From contig FNEU01000001.1 in assembly GCA_900100245.1 (NCBI GenBank), positions 434,001-498,000 on the forward strand: DNA of 64,000 nucleotides, given 5' to 3'. Of this stretch, positions 1 through 7,812 are shown piece after piece (within the stretch, counting starts at the first letter, position 1; the number at the start of each line of letters is the position of its first letter). Source of the DNA: Lachnospiraceae bacterium G41. Its GTDB lineage: Bacteria > Bacillota > Clostridia > Lachnospirales > Lachnospiraceae. The translations under genes and the position numbers were made by a program. Below the pieces are notes generated by a model. It did not search any database and had not been told where the DNA came from. It saw only the letters and a program-made list of their open reading frames with translations.

Positions 1-119
1 TCGCCGGGCACTGTATCGTATAATGTGGTAATTACTCCTTTAACGCCCGGAATCTGTCTGATCTGGGACAAAGTTACACTGTCGAACTTTGAGCCAAACC
101 ATCTTAATGTCATGTCCAT
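1..119 (-). CDS. uxuA: Mannonate dehydratase, N-terminal fragment (cut by window edge)
   Basis: The gene begins at an ATG ending at 119 and runs off the left edge, so only about 39 residues are visible. They read MDMTLRWFG, then SQIRQIPGVKGVITTLYD, the typical N-terminus of D-mannonate dehydratase, which converts mannonate to 2-keto-3-deoxygluconate in the glucuronate pathway. A second in-frame ATG lies two codons on; neither has a strong Shine-Dalgarno. The gene lies downstream of the transporter operon on the same strand, separated by 180 bp. Its presence beside uxaC supports glucuronate breakdown. Identification is by motif recognition; the rest of the gene is outside the window. Confidence 0.85.
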   Translation of the reverse strand, partial: MDMTLRWFGSKFDSVTLSQIRQIPGVKGVITTLYDTVPG

Positions 120-300
120 TTTATATAATCTCTTTTCATACTTTTAGGGGCTGTCCGTAAAAAAACACTAAATTTAATCATATAACATTTGACCCTAAAA
201 ATCAATTTGCCAGAGAGCCTTTTGCCGTTTTTCAGATATAAATTCTGTGCAGGCAGAGGGGGCAAGCCCCCCTGCTGCACAAAGGTTCGGGTGATAATTA
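120..300. other. Intergenic stretch with GC-rich hairpin and possible IS-end remnant
   Basis: This stretch between uxuA and the binding-protein gene holds a strong imperfect hairpin at 247-280 (GTGCAG...CTGCAC arms, with runs of five or six G and C). No T-run follows on either strand, so it is not a standard intrinsic terminator. At 147-158 the sequence GGGGCTGTCCGT followed by an A-run resembles the terminal repeat of some insertion sequences, but no partner end or transposase is present. Its role is unknown; a processing or stabilising hairpin between operon genes is also possible. Confidence 0.4.
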
Positions 301-2070
301 TTATCTCTTGTTAATCTCGTTGTAAAGATCTACAAGGTTCTTAGCGTTTGCATCGTCACAAGCCTTGAGATAGTTATCCCATTCTGCATCGATGTCTTTC
401 TTACCTGTTACAAAGTTAAGTGTCCAGGTGTTGATTGTATCTACCAAAGGAGTCTTCCAAAGGTTGATCTGCTCGTTCTCATCAGGAGTAGAAGCAAGAG
501 CGGGGTTAAGAGGTCTGATATCTCTGTACTGAGAAATTCTCTTGGAGAAGTCCTGAAGTGCGGGAGTTAAGTTATCATCTCTCTGGTCTACTCTGTGTGC
601 ATACCAGAAGTTACCGCCTGCATAACCGTATTCAAGTCTCATATCCTTGTTGTCTGAATCATCATCGGGTGTAGGATCTGCATAGCCTAAGCCTGAGCAG
701 TACCAGCCGTCTGCAAGAACTTTCTGACCGTCAACTACGTTGTATGTTTCGCCTTCAATGCCCCATTTAATGAGATCGTAAGCTTCATCTGAGTAGAATA
801 ACCAGTCAACGAATCTTAACATCTTGATGAAATCTTCTTCGCCGAGTTCATCATATGCTTTCTTGGAGATCATAACACCGTTTTCAAGTCTGGAGTTCTC
901 TGCCATGTAGTTGTTAAGTCCCTTAGGAGTTACCATGAGATATGTCTCATATGTCTTGCCTTCAGAACCCATACCTGTCTGAAGACCTGATTCGAATGCT
1001 GCAACCTGACCACGGTTAACAGAAATGATAGCTGTTTCGCCACGATAGAACTTGTTAGTAGCTACTGAGTCGTCCTGAGTAAATGTTTCGGGATCAAGGA
1101 TACCGCCCTTAACGAACTTGTTAGCTGTCTTAACGAATTCTTTGTAATCATCGGTTGTTGAGGAAAGGAACCATTCGCCCTTAGCCTGATCGTACTGGAT
1201 ACAATCAGCTACTGCCCAACCTGAAGCTACGTTGTATGAGAAGCCCATGATCTTAAGAAGGTTACCGCCGTTACCCTGTCCGGATTCCTGTCCGCACCAG
1301 AGGTCTGACCAGATGTAGTCAGATTCGGAGCACATTCCTTCTTCTACCATGTAAGCTTTAACTTTAACTAATGCATCATATAAATCATCGTATGTCATAT
1401 CTTTTTCAAGAGAAGCGATATCTATGCCTGCTCCGTCAAAGAGGTCTTTTCTTACCATGAAGAAGTAATCCTGGTTAGGTGATTCATGCATACCGGGAAG
1501 TCTGTAGAAGTTACCATCGTTACGTGTGATTGTATCGAGGTCGGGCTGCATGTTGTAATCTTCAACGAATTTTGTGAAGTTAGGCATAAACTGTGTCCAC
1601 TTTGAGACGGGAACGATAGCGCCACCGTCAACGTATCTGGACTCGTCGTATGTCTTGGGGATGATGTAAGGTGCATCACCGGCGTTGATCGAAAGAGCGA
1701 TCTTGTCGTTGTAGTCGCCTGAATCGATGCTTGTAAGATCAAGAGTAACGTTTGTTCTTAATCTGATCTGTTCAAACACACCGTCTGTCTTCCACTTATC
1801 TGTCATGGGATACCATGAAGCATCTGAGAAGGACATTGAATATGTCACAGGGTCATCTGAGTAGAAGTGCTCACCGAATGTGTAACCAAGTTCTTCAACA
1901 GGTTCTACTACGGTGCTTCCATCATCTGTAGTCGAAACTGTGTTGTTGTCAACTGCAGTTTGACTGGGTGCGGGTTCTTCGTTTGAACCACCTTTGCCAT
2001 TAGTACATGCTGTAAGAGATGCTGCTACCATACTTACTGCAAGCGCTGTACTTAAGAGCTGTTTTTTCAT
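301..2070 (-). CDS. Extracellular sugar-binding lipoprotein of an LplA-type ABC transporter
   Basis: This 589-residue protein is the solute-binding part of a carbohydrate ABC importer (family 1, LplA-like, a group that captures complex oligosaccharides such as aldouronates). The signal peptide ends in a lipobox with Cys22 (SLTAC), so it is tethered to the outer face of the membrane. I chose the ATG at 2070 because AAAGGAGG lies 7 bases before it; the longer reading frame has no such site. Both permeases lie just upstream, and no ATPase gene is present, which is usual for this family because a shared MsmX/UgpC-type ATPase serves it. The substrate is inferred from the adjoining uronate genes and is not shown directly. 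Confidence 0.9.
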   Translation of the reverse strand: MKKQLLSTALAVSMVAASLTACTNGKGGSNEEPAPSQTAVDNNTVSTTDDGSTVVEPVEELGYTFGEHFYSDDPVTYSMSFSDASWYPMTDKWKTDGVFEQIRLRTNVTLDLTSIDSGDYNDKIALSINAGDAPYIIPKTYDESRYVDGGAIVPVSKWTQFMPNFTKFVEDYNMQPDLDTITRNDGNFYRLPGMHESPNQDYFFMVRKDLFDGAGIDIASLEKDMTYDDLYDALVKVKAYMVEEGMCSESDYIWSDLWCGQESGQGNGGNLLKIMGFSYNVASGWAVADCIQYDQAKGEWFLSSTTDDYKEFVKTANKFVKGGILDPETFTQDDSVATNKFYRGETAIISVNRGQVAAFESGLQTGMGSEGKTYETYLMVTPKGLNNYMAENSRLENGVMISKKAYDELGEEDFIKMLRFVDWLFYSDEAYDLIKWGIEGETYNVVDGQKVLADGWYCSGLGYADPTPDDDSDNKDMRLEYGYAGGNFWYAHRVDQRDDNLTPALQDFSKRISQYRDIRPLNPALASTPDENEQINLWKTPLVDTINTWTLNFVTGKKDIDAEWDNYLKACDDANAKNLVDLYNEINKR

Positions 2071-2146
2071 TTTGTTTCCTCCTTTTTTAAACATGGATTA
2101 ATCTCCCCCATAGAGATTAAATCCGTTTGTGTACATTGTTTATAAT

Positions 2147-3154
2147 TTATCCCTTGACACCGCCAAGCATCATTCCCTGAACGAAATACTTTTGGATAAA
2201 GGGGTAAACACATATGATAGGTACTGCCATCAAAACCATCGAACATGATTTGATGTTTGAAGCGATCTGCATGTTTTCAAGTGATGCAGCTCCGGGGTCT
2301 GCACTTGTTGCAGCTCCGATAATGATCTGACGAAGGTGATATGCCACAGGCCATTTGCTTCTGTCTTCCAAATAAAGGAAAGCGTTGAACCAGTTGCTCC
2401 AGTAGCCTGCCATGTAGAAAAGTACCATGGTAGCTATAATGGGCTTCGAGTTCGGAAGCACTATTCTGAAGAACACTCCGTATTTTGAAAGACCGTCAAT
2501 TTCACCTGCCTCTTCAAGTTCGTGAGGGAAGCTTGAGAAGAAGGACTTCATCAGCAATACGTAATATGTACCGATAAGGCCGGGAAGTACGAATGAGAAA
2601 ATCGTATTTCTGAGTCCTAAGGATGTCATCAAGATGTAGTTAGGAATCAGTCCGCCGCCGAAGTACATTGTGAATATGATGAACGGAACGAAAAACTTGT
2701 TTAATCTGAGCTGAGGCTTTGAAAGCGGATATGCAAGCATTGCCGAAAACAGCACCGAGAAAAATGTTCCGAACACGGCATAAAGAATTGTGTTTTTGTA
2801 GTATCCCAGGAATTCACCTTTGGTAATAACCGACTTGTATGTCGTAAAGTTGAATCCTACGGGAAAGATCGTTACCTGACCTTTGATGATTGCAGCCTCC
2901 GATGAGAAGGACTGGGCAACCAGATAAAGGAAAGGATAAAGTGTAAGTATACAGATGATTGTCATCAGTATTAAGTTGAATACACGGAAGACGTTGTACT
3001 GCCAGGACTCTTTTACTTTGGTTCCTTTTTTCAGTTTTCTTTCTTTTCCGAAATCAAGCTTTAACTTATCATCCTTTTTTTCAGTTGTTTCTTCTATTGT
3101 TTCTACAGTTGTCTCTTCAATTTCTTCAGACAATGATTTTATTTCTTCTGTCAT
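2147..3154 (-). CDS. ytcP: Sugar ABC transporter permease, YtcP/LplC type
   Basis: A 335-residue inner-membrane permease of the MalG/YtcP class, with about six membrane spans and the EAA-type loop near EEAGEIDGLSKYGVFFRIVLP that docks the ATPase. The first 45 or so residues form an acidic and Lys-rich cytoplasmic extension. The ATG at 3154 is preferred because GTAAGGAG precedes it; the longer frame would overlap the upstream permease by 23 bases. It lies 10 bp after the LplB-type gene and about 75 bp before the binding-protein gene, so the three form one transport operon. Confidence 0.9.
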   Translation of the reverse strand: MTEEIKSLSEEIEETTVETIEETTEKKDDKLKLDFGKERKLKKGTKVKESWQYNVFRVFNLILMTIICILTLYPFLYLVAQSFSSEAAIIKGQVTIFPVGFNFTTYKSVITKGEFLGYYKNTILYAVFGTFFSVLFSAMLAYPLSKPQLRLNKFFVPFIIFTMYFGGGLIPNYILMTSLGLRNTIFSFVLPGLIGTYYVLLMKSFFSSFPHELEEAGEIDGLSKYGVFFRIVLPNSKPIIATMVLFYMAGYWSNWFNAFLYLEDRSKWPVAYHLRQIIIGAATSADPGAASLENMQIASNIKSCSMVLMAVPIICVYPFIQKYFVQGMMLGGVKG

Positions 3155-3164
3155 TTCTTTCTCC

Positions 3165-4190
3165 TTACCAAAGTGATTCACCGGCAACTTTTTTGGATGT
3201 GAAGTTTGCTACCGTCAAAAGAATTAAGTTCAGCAAGCCTTCAAACAAACCAACCGCCGTCGCGTAACTGTAGTTTCCGGAATAAACACCCATTCGGTAA
3301 ACGTAAGTTGAAACGATATCGGATGTTTCATATGTCATAGGGTTGTAAAGCAGGAATACTTTTTCGAATGCAGCGCCCGAACCTACCATACCGCCGATGT
3401 CGAGAATAAGAAGCGTGGTAATTGTAGGAAGGATGCAGGGGATTGTAATGTGTAATACCTGCTGTAAGTGAGTTGCACCGTCTACCTTGGCAGCTTCGTA
3501 AAGCTCGGGGTTGATACCCGCAATCGCTGCGAGGTAAAGGATACTTCCCCACCCAAGGCCCTGCCATATTCCGCTGGCAACGAATATGGTAGGGAACCAT
3601 TCGGGTAATGCAATGAATTCTATGGCTTGCTGTCCAATCGATATCAAAAATGAATTAATTGGTCCGCTGGTTGATAATAGTTCCTTTATCATTCCGGCTA
3701 CGATAACCATCGAGATAAAGTGAGGGAGGTACGATACCGTCTGAACAAACTTTTTCCAAGGAAGCCATTTGATTTCATTAAGCAACAGAGCGAAAATAAG
3801 CGTAAGCGGAAATCTGACCACCAAATATGAGAAGTTTAGGATAAGAGTGTTCCCGAACGCTCTTCTGAAAGCAGGATCGCCTAAAAACTGTTTGAAGTAT
3901 TTAAAGCCCGACCACTGTGATCCGAAGATGTTACCACCAGCCGAATACTTTCTGAAAGCAATGATGTTACCGAACATCGGAATGTACCTGAACACTACAT
4001 AGTAGACAACCGGAATAATTAAGAATGTGTAAATAATCCAGTTCTTTTTCATGTGTTTCAGAAAACCGTCATTGCGTAATCTGCTTTTTTTGTCTGAGTT
4101 GTCTGAGTTTTCTGAGGATTCATTATTGGCGAGAGTTACGTTTTCTTCAACGCTCTCGACTACTTCGATTTTGGAATCTTCGTTCGTCAT
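3165..4190 (-). CDS. lplB: Sugar ABC transporter permease, LplB type
   Basis: A 341-residue permease with six predicted spans after an acidic cytoplasmic start of about 45 residues. The EAA loop reads YEAAKVDGATHLQQVLHITIP, matching the LplB/MalF-like half of oligosaccharide importers. GGAGG sits 6 bases before the ATG. It is the first gene of the minus-strand transport operon (lplB-ytcP-binding protein). A palindrome at 4241-4252, about 50 bases upstream, is the likely control point by the neighbouring GntR regulator. Confidence 0.9.
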   Translation of the reverse strand: MTNEDSKIEVVESVEENVTLANNESSENSDNSDKKSRLRNDGFLKHMKKNWIIYTFLIIPVVYYVVFRYIPMFGNIIAFRKYSAGGNIFGSQWSGFKYFKQFLGDPAFRRAFGNTLILNFSYLVVRFPLTLIFALLLNEIKWLPWKKFVQTVSYLPHFISMVIVAGMIKELLSTSGPINSFLISIGQQAIEFIALPEWFPTIFVASGIWQGLGWGSILYLAAIAGINPELYEAAKVDGATHLQQVLHITIPCILPTITTLLILDIGGMVGSGAAFEKVFLLYNPMTYETSDIVSTYVYRMGVYSGNYSYATAVGLFEGLLNLILLTVANFTSKKVAGESLW

Positions 4191-4240
4191 TTTAGCCTCC
4201 GAATGACATTTGTATTTTTGTATTTTTGCAGTCTAATATT

Positions 4241-4260
4241 CTTGTATACAAGTATATTAC
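4241..4260. promoter_or_regulatory. Probable GntR operator before the transporter operon
   Basis: CTTGTATACAAG at 4241-4252 is a perfect 12-bp palindrome. The overlapping 15-mer at 4246-4260 (ATACAAGTATATTAC) recurs with 14 of 15 matches in the promoter of the gntR-esterase operon (6847-6861, other strand). Spacing and sequence fit FadR-subfamily GntR sites. I could not fix a convincing -35/-10 pair for lplB here. Confidence 0.6.
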
Positions 4261-4379
4261 GACTTCTTTTTGTACTTTTCTATTAGCAGAATCAATATAT
4301 CTGAAAAAGTTTTTTGTCTATTATGTACAAAAAATGATTTATGTAAACTGCTTGTCCATCAATATTGAACAAAAGACAT

Positions 4380-4402
4380 AAAAAAAACCGCCCTGACGGA
4401 CG
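4380..4402 (-). terminator. Intrinsic terminator of the esterase-gntR operon
   Basis: On the minus strand a short GC stem (CGTCC, loop GTCA, GGGCG, one G-U pair) is followed by a run of eight T. It lies 28 bases after the gntR stop codon. Confidence 0.75.
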
Positions 4403-4429
4403 ATTTCTTTTATTTTCATAATATTCTTA

Positions 4430-5107
4430 TTAATGTTTGTAGTATTCCGGATATGCTTTTTTTATCTCTTCTTTATCTATATCATATCTGGACAGATGTT
4501 TTTTTATCAGTCTCTTGACTTCTTCTTTATCCTTATTTCTGATGGCTTCCATGATAAGTCTGTGATCGTTTACGATTTTATTGTCCTTAACCGTAATCAG
4601 TGAAAGTGCTCTCACTCTGTCGTAATGAATCATCATTCCGGCTTTCATTGCGTAAGTTCTTTCCTTATTGGCCATCACATATATCATCTTGTGAAATTCG
4701 TTGTCGAGTTCGAAGAGTTTGCCCTGGATATTATTTTCGAGATAAAACTCCTGAAGCTTAACATTGGCTTCAAGATTCATAATATCTTCGGGGGATGCAA
4801 CGTCGCAGGCAATTTCTGCAACCGATACGTCAAGCACTTCTCTTATGAATCTTGATTCCTCTACAAGGTCGGGGTCAATTAACGCCACCATGCTTCCTCT
4901 CTGAGGATATGTTTCTATTACATTCGAATGATTAAGATCTATTAAAGCCTCGCGAAGCGGTGTCCTGCTGACTCCAATCTCATTGGCAAGTTCGGTCTCA
5001 CTTAAGAACTGCCCGGGTTTTAATTCAAGCGAAATAATATTTGTACATAAAAACCGCGAAGCATAATCTCTCGTGGACTCGCCTGCGAGTTTCTCGACTT
5101 TGATCAT
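4430..5107 (-). CDS. GntR-family regulator with FCD domain
   Basis: A 225-residue repressor of the FadR/UxuR subfamily. Residues 10-75 form the winged helix (LSETELANEIGVSRTPLREALIDL is the recognition part) and the rest is the all-helical FCD ligand domain, with His-rich positions (EFHKMIY, NDHRLIMEAI, KKHLSRY) that usually bind a metal and a carboxylate sugar. Members of this class commonly answer to uronates such as fructuronate or galacturonate. It starts 4 bases after the acetylesterase stop, so the two are one operon. The operator-like motif at 6847-6878 suggests autoregulation, and the shared copy at 4246 suggests control of the transporter. The ligand is inferred. Confidence 0.88.
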   Translation of the reverse strand: MIKVEKLAGESTRDYASRFLCTNIISLELKPGQFLSETELANEIGVSRTPLREALIDLNHSNVIETYPQRGSMVALIDPDLVEESRFIREVLDVSVAEIACDVASPEDIMNLEANVKLQEFYLENNIQGKLFELDNEFHKMIYVMANKERTYAMKAGMMIHYDRVRALSLITVKDNKIVNDHRLIMEAIRNKDKEEVKRLIKKHLSRYDIDKEEIKKAYPEYYKH

Positions 5108-5111
5108 ATTT

Positions 5112-6761
5112 TTATTTTCCCCTTTCCATCGATCTTATAAGCATTCTGTATTCATCGTAAAATCTTTTGGCCACTTCTTTTTTGTTCTGAGTGTGAATCT
5201 CATTGTATATGCCAAGATCATATAGTTCTGCCAGTGCACAGTTTTCTATTCTTTCGGATGCCCGAAGCTGTGCATCTCTTAAATCTTCCCATTCGTCTCC
5301 CGGTATTTCCCAAGACTCTCCTCTGAAATACGGCAGTCTTGCAAAGATAAACGGCACATCGTATCCGAACAGATTTCTCCATTCTTTTACCATGGCTACC
5401 ATCAGATATTCATAATCCTCGGGATATCTCGTATTGGATTCGCCCTGATAAAAGAGCACAGCCTTAAAAGAGATGTTCCTCAAAGGATAAATCATTTTGT
5501 TGTAAAGCGATGTCGGGTGCCAGGTAAAGAATGTGCAGCCGCCCATCGGCTCCTCTACTGCCGCAACTCTTGCGTTCCATGTTCCTTCAAGGGAAATTTC
5601 TTCATTGTCTGCCTTTATAAAATAAGGCATGTCTTCCTTGAACTCACCCACATTATTATTAATGATTACACGAACCGTGATTACATTCTTGCCGTTTTTC
5701 AAAACTCCTGCTGGAATCGTATATCTTCTCGGAGGATAGAAATATTCCGTGTGGCCAACCTGTATTCCGTTAACATATGTATAATCGGCATCGACGATGG
5801 TTCCAAGTTTAAGTTCGACATCTCTTTCGCAGAAATTCTGCGGTGCAAAGAAAGTTCGCTGAACCCAGACCGTTCCGATTCTGTTTTTAAGGACGTTGTT
5901 TATCCATGACTGCGGTACGGTTATTTCGATACCGCCCATCTTTTCGTCTTCGGTCCACTCGTGATCATACCATTTTTCTTTCAGACCTATATCGTCTTCA
6001 TCGGTCTTTTTCCACCAGGCGTTCATTTTTTCCATTTCGGTGGAAATTGTATTCTTAACGAAAAGCTCGTCTAAATTCTGCTTTATGTTTTCCTCGTAGC
6101 ACATCTTGCAGGTATCGTTAATTCCGCATTTGCAGACTAACTCTCGGCCCTGTTCAGAAGCAATTTTTCTTAACTTTTTGCCAACTTTTATGAGGAAATC
6201 CCCGCTCATAAAAGCTTCTATATGAGTTCCACCTACAGCTGCATGTATAAGTCCTACGGGAATACCGTCTTTTTCAAACTTCATCTGTGCAAAATAGAAT
6301 CCCACGGCCGAAAAAGCCATTACCGATTCTTCATTCGCACTCGTCCACTCGCCGGTCTCGGTGATTTGGTCCGGCTCGCCGAATTTAAAATCCTTCGGCA
6401 TCTGAAACATTCTGATTAACGGATATTCGATACCCTTAAGTTCCTCACGGTAAAGATCGAGCGTTCTCGATACGGGAAGTTCCATATTGGACTGTCCGGC
6501 AAGCAAGAACACATCTCCGACATATACATAGTTAATCGTGTATCTGTCACTTTTATCCGTTATATTAATTGTATGGGGGCCGCCTGCTTCCATAGGAGGC
6601 AGAATAATCGAAAAATGTCCCTCCTCGTCGCATAACCCCTCATATATACTTTGATCAAAATACAGCCGGATTTCACTGTTTGCAGAAGCTACGCCTTCGA
6701 TAATATTCTCGGTGTTTCTCTGTATGATCATTCCGTCGCTGTAAATTGCCGACAGCTTCAT
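5112..6761 (-). CDS. Sialate O-acetylesterase-like SGNH carbohydrate esterase
   Basis: A 549-residue SGNH-fold esterase of the sialate 9-O-acetylesterase/acetylxylan esterase group. It has the nucleophile block GQSNME (Ser near residue 91), the block around HAAVGGTHIEAF and the QGESN block. A galactose-binding-like beta domain seems inserted at about 285-390. There is no signal peptide, so it probably deacetylates imported oligosaccharides in the cytosol. Two oddities: a Cys cluster (CKC, then CKMC, near residues 210-221) in the inserted region, and Glu-Ile-His where the family usually has Asp-x-His. The start at 6761 has GAGGGGTGAGG before it; the longer ORF runs into a hairpin. It leads the operon with gntR. 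Confidence 0.8.
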   Translation of the reverse strand: MKLSAIYSDGMIIQRNTENIIEGVASANSEIRLYFDQSIYEGLCDEEGHFSIILPPMEAGGPHTINITDKSDRYTINYVYVGDVFLLAGQSNMELPVSRTLDLYREELKGIEYPLIRMFQMPKDFKFGEPDQITETGEWTSANEESVMAFSAVGFYFAQMKFEKDGIPVGLIHAAVGGTHIEAFMSGDFLIKVGKKLRKIASEQGRELVCKCGINDTCKMCYEENIKQNLDELFVKNTISTEMEKMNAWWKKTDEDDIGLKEKWYDHEWTEDEKMGGIEITVPQSWINNVLKNRIGTVWVQRTFFAPQNFCERDVELKLGTIVDADYTYVNGIQVGHTEYFYPPRRYTIPAGVLKNGKNVITVRVIINNNVGEFKEDMPYFIKADNEEISLEGTWNARVAAVEEPMGGCTFFTWHPTSLYNKMIYPLRNISFKAVLFYQGESNTRYPEDYEYLMVAMVKEWRNLFGYDVPFIFARLPYFRGESWEIPGDEWEDLRDAQLRASERIENCALAELYDLGIYNEIHTQNKKEVAKRFYDEYRMLIRSMERGK

Positions 6762-6783
6762 AGCCTCACCCCTCAGCTTAATC

Positions 6784-6813
6784 ATATCGGAAAACTTTGT
6801 AAAAGTCCGATAT
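6784..6813 (-). promoter_or_regulatory. Hairpin in the 5' leader of the acetylesterase mRNA
   Basis: ATATCGGA and TCCGATAT are perfect 8-base arms, with an inner ACTTT/AAAGT pairing. The structure lies between the promoter at 6849-6878 and the start codon at 6761, about 23 bases before the ATG. It may stabilise the transcript or bind a regulator. Confidence 0.45.
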
Positions 6814-6846
6814 AATCACATACATCCTTTCCAAAAGGAAAAATAT

Positions 6847-6878
6847 GTAGTATACTTGTATTTCAGTACAATACTCAA
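6847..6878 (-). promoter_or_regulatory. Promoter with embedded operator for the acetylesterase-gntR operon
   Basis: On the minus strand TTGAGT (6873-6878) and TATACT (6849-6854) are spaced by 18 bases. The spacer contains the inverted repeat TTGTA-N6-TACAA (6856-6871), and the -10 is part of the 15-mer shared with the transporter promoter. A repressor sitting here would block RNA polymerase directly. Confidence 0.65.
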
Positions 6879-6982
6879 TATCATTTTACTACGATTTATT
6901 GTTTTGTCTATATAAAAAATACGAAAGTAATAATTTTACCTGCAAAAAACTGTAATCTGTAGGAGATACTCATAAAAAAATT

Positions 6983-7014
6983 TTTATTTAAGAATCCCTG
7001 ATGCGGTTTATAAT
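6983..7014 (+). promoter_or_regulatory. Possible promoter of the yesL-uxaC unit
   Basis: A consensus TATAAT lies at 7009-7014, 40 bases before the first ATG. The upstream region is AT-rich but no good -35 hexamer is seen (best candidates fall in 6983-6991). AGAGGA precedes the ATG by about 10 bases. Confidence 0.45.
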
Positions 7015-7053
7015 AATATGCGTAAATATATTTTTTTAGAGGAATAAAAACTT

Positions 7054-7770
7054 ATGAATATTTTTGGAATGGACGGAAAATTATATAAGTTTCTCGATAA
7101 ATTCTGGCATATGGTATGGATCGGAGTACTATGGATAGTCTGCTCTCTTCCCATCATTACGATTGGAGCATCTTCCACCGCCGCTTATTATGCCATGGTA
7201 AAAAGTGTCAGAAAAAGCGAAGACAAACCCACAAAGGATTTCTTTAAATCTTTTAAGCAGAACTTCGTGCAGGCCACAATAATGACCGTGATTTACCTCG
7301 TAATCGGTGCGGCGTTCGCATATGCAGCATGGTTTTACTATCACGGACAGGGCGCCCTTAATATGGGACTCAGATGGATCTTTTATATTATCATCCTGGT
7401 TTATCTCTGCACGATTACCTATGCATTCTCGTGGCTTTCAAGATACGAAATGAGCACGATTCATGCACTGACATATCCCATCGCAATTACGCTCATGCAT
7501 CTTCGTTTCTCCATCGGTCTCATTGTTTTCTGGGCAGCCGCAATCATAGGTCTTTACTGGGCATACAATACATTCCTTTTTGCCCCGCTTTTAATACTTA
7601 TCCCTGGACTTAAATGTCTTTTAGATACTTATATGATTGAACCCCTTCTTAAAAAATACGAGCCCATTGCTCTCTCCGCGGCGGAAGGCAAAGCCGGGGC
7701 CGAGGATGAAGAAAACGCAGAGGAAGAAATTACCGAAGAAGTTAAAGAAGGCGAAGAGGTCAAGTCTTAA
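7054..7770 (+). CDS. YesL-like membrane protein (DUF624)
   Basis: A 238-residue protein with about five membrane spans and the DUF624 opening (MDGKLYKFLDKFWHMVWIGVLWIVCSLPIITIG is the typical N-terminal block; shown here only as a family hallmark). The C-terminal 30 residues are strongly acidic. YesL proteins sit next to LplABC-type sugar transporters and glycan enzymes in Firmicutes but have no settled function. Here it heads the plus-strand unit with uxaC, divergent from the esterase operon, which fits a helper role in oligosaccharide uptake. Confidence 0.85.
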   Translation: MNIFGMDGKLYKFLDKFWHMVWIGVLWIVCSLPIITIGASSTAAYYAMVKSVRKSEDKPTKDFFKSFKQNFVQATIMTVIYLVIGAAFAYAAWFYYHGQGALNMGLRWIFYIIILVYLCTITYAFSWLSRYEMSTIHALTYPIAITLMHLRFSIGLIVFWAAAIIGLYWAYNTFLFAPLLILIPGLKCLLDTYMIEPLLKKYEPIALSAAEGKAGAEDEENAEEEITEEVKEGEEVKS

Positions 7771-7812
7771 AACGATACATGATAAATTACATTAAACACA
7801 GAGGTAACTTTT

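Noticed and set aside
247-280. GC-rich hairpin as an intrinsic terminator of the binding-protein gene
   Set aside because: There is no T-run after the stem on the minus strand, so it was listed only as a hairpin.
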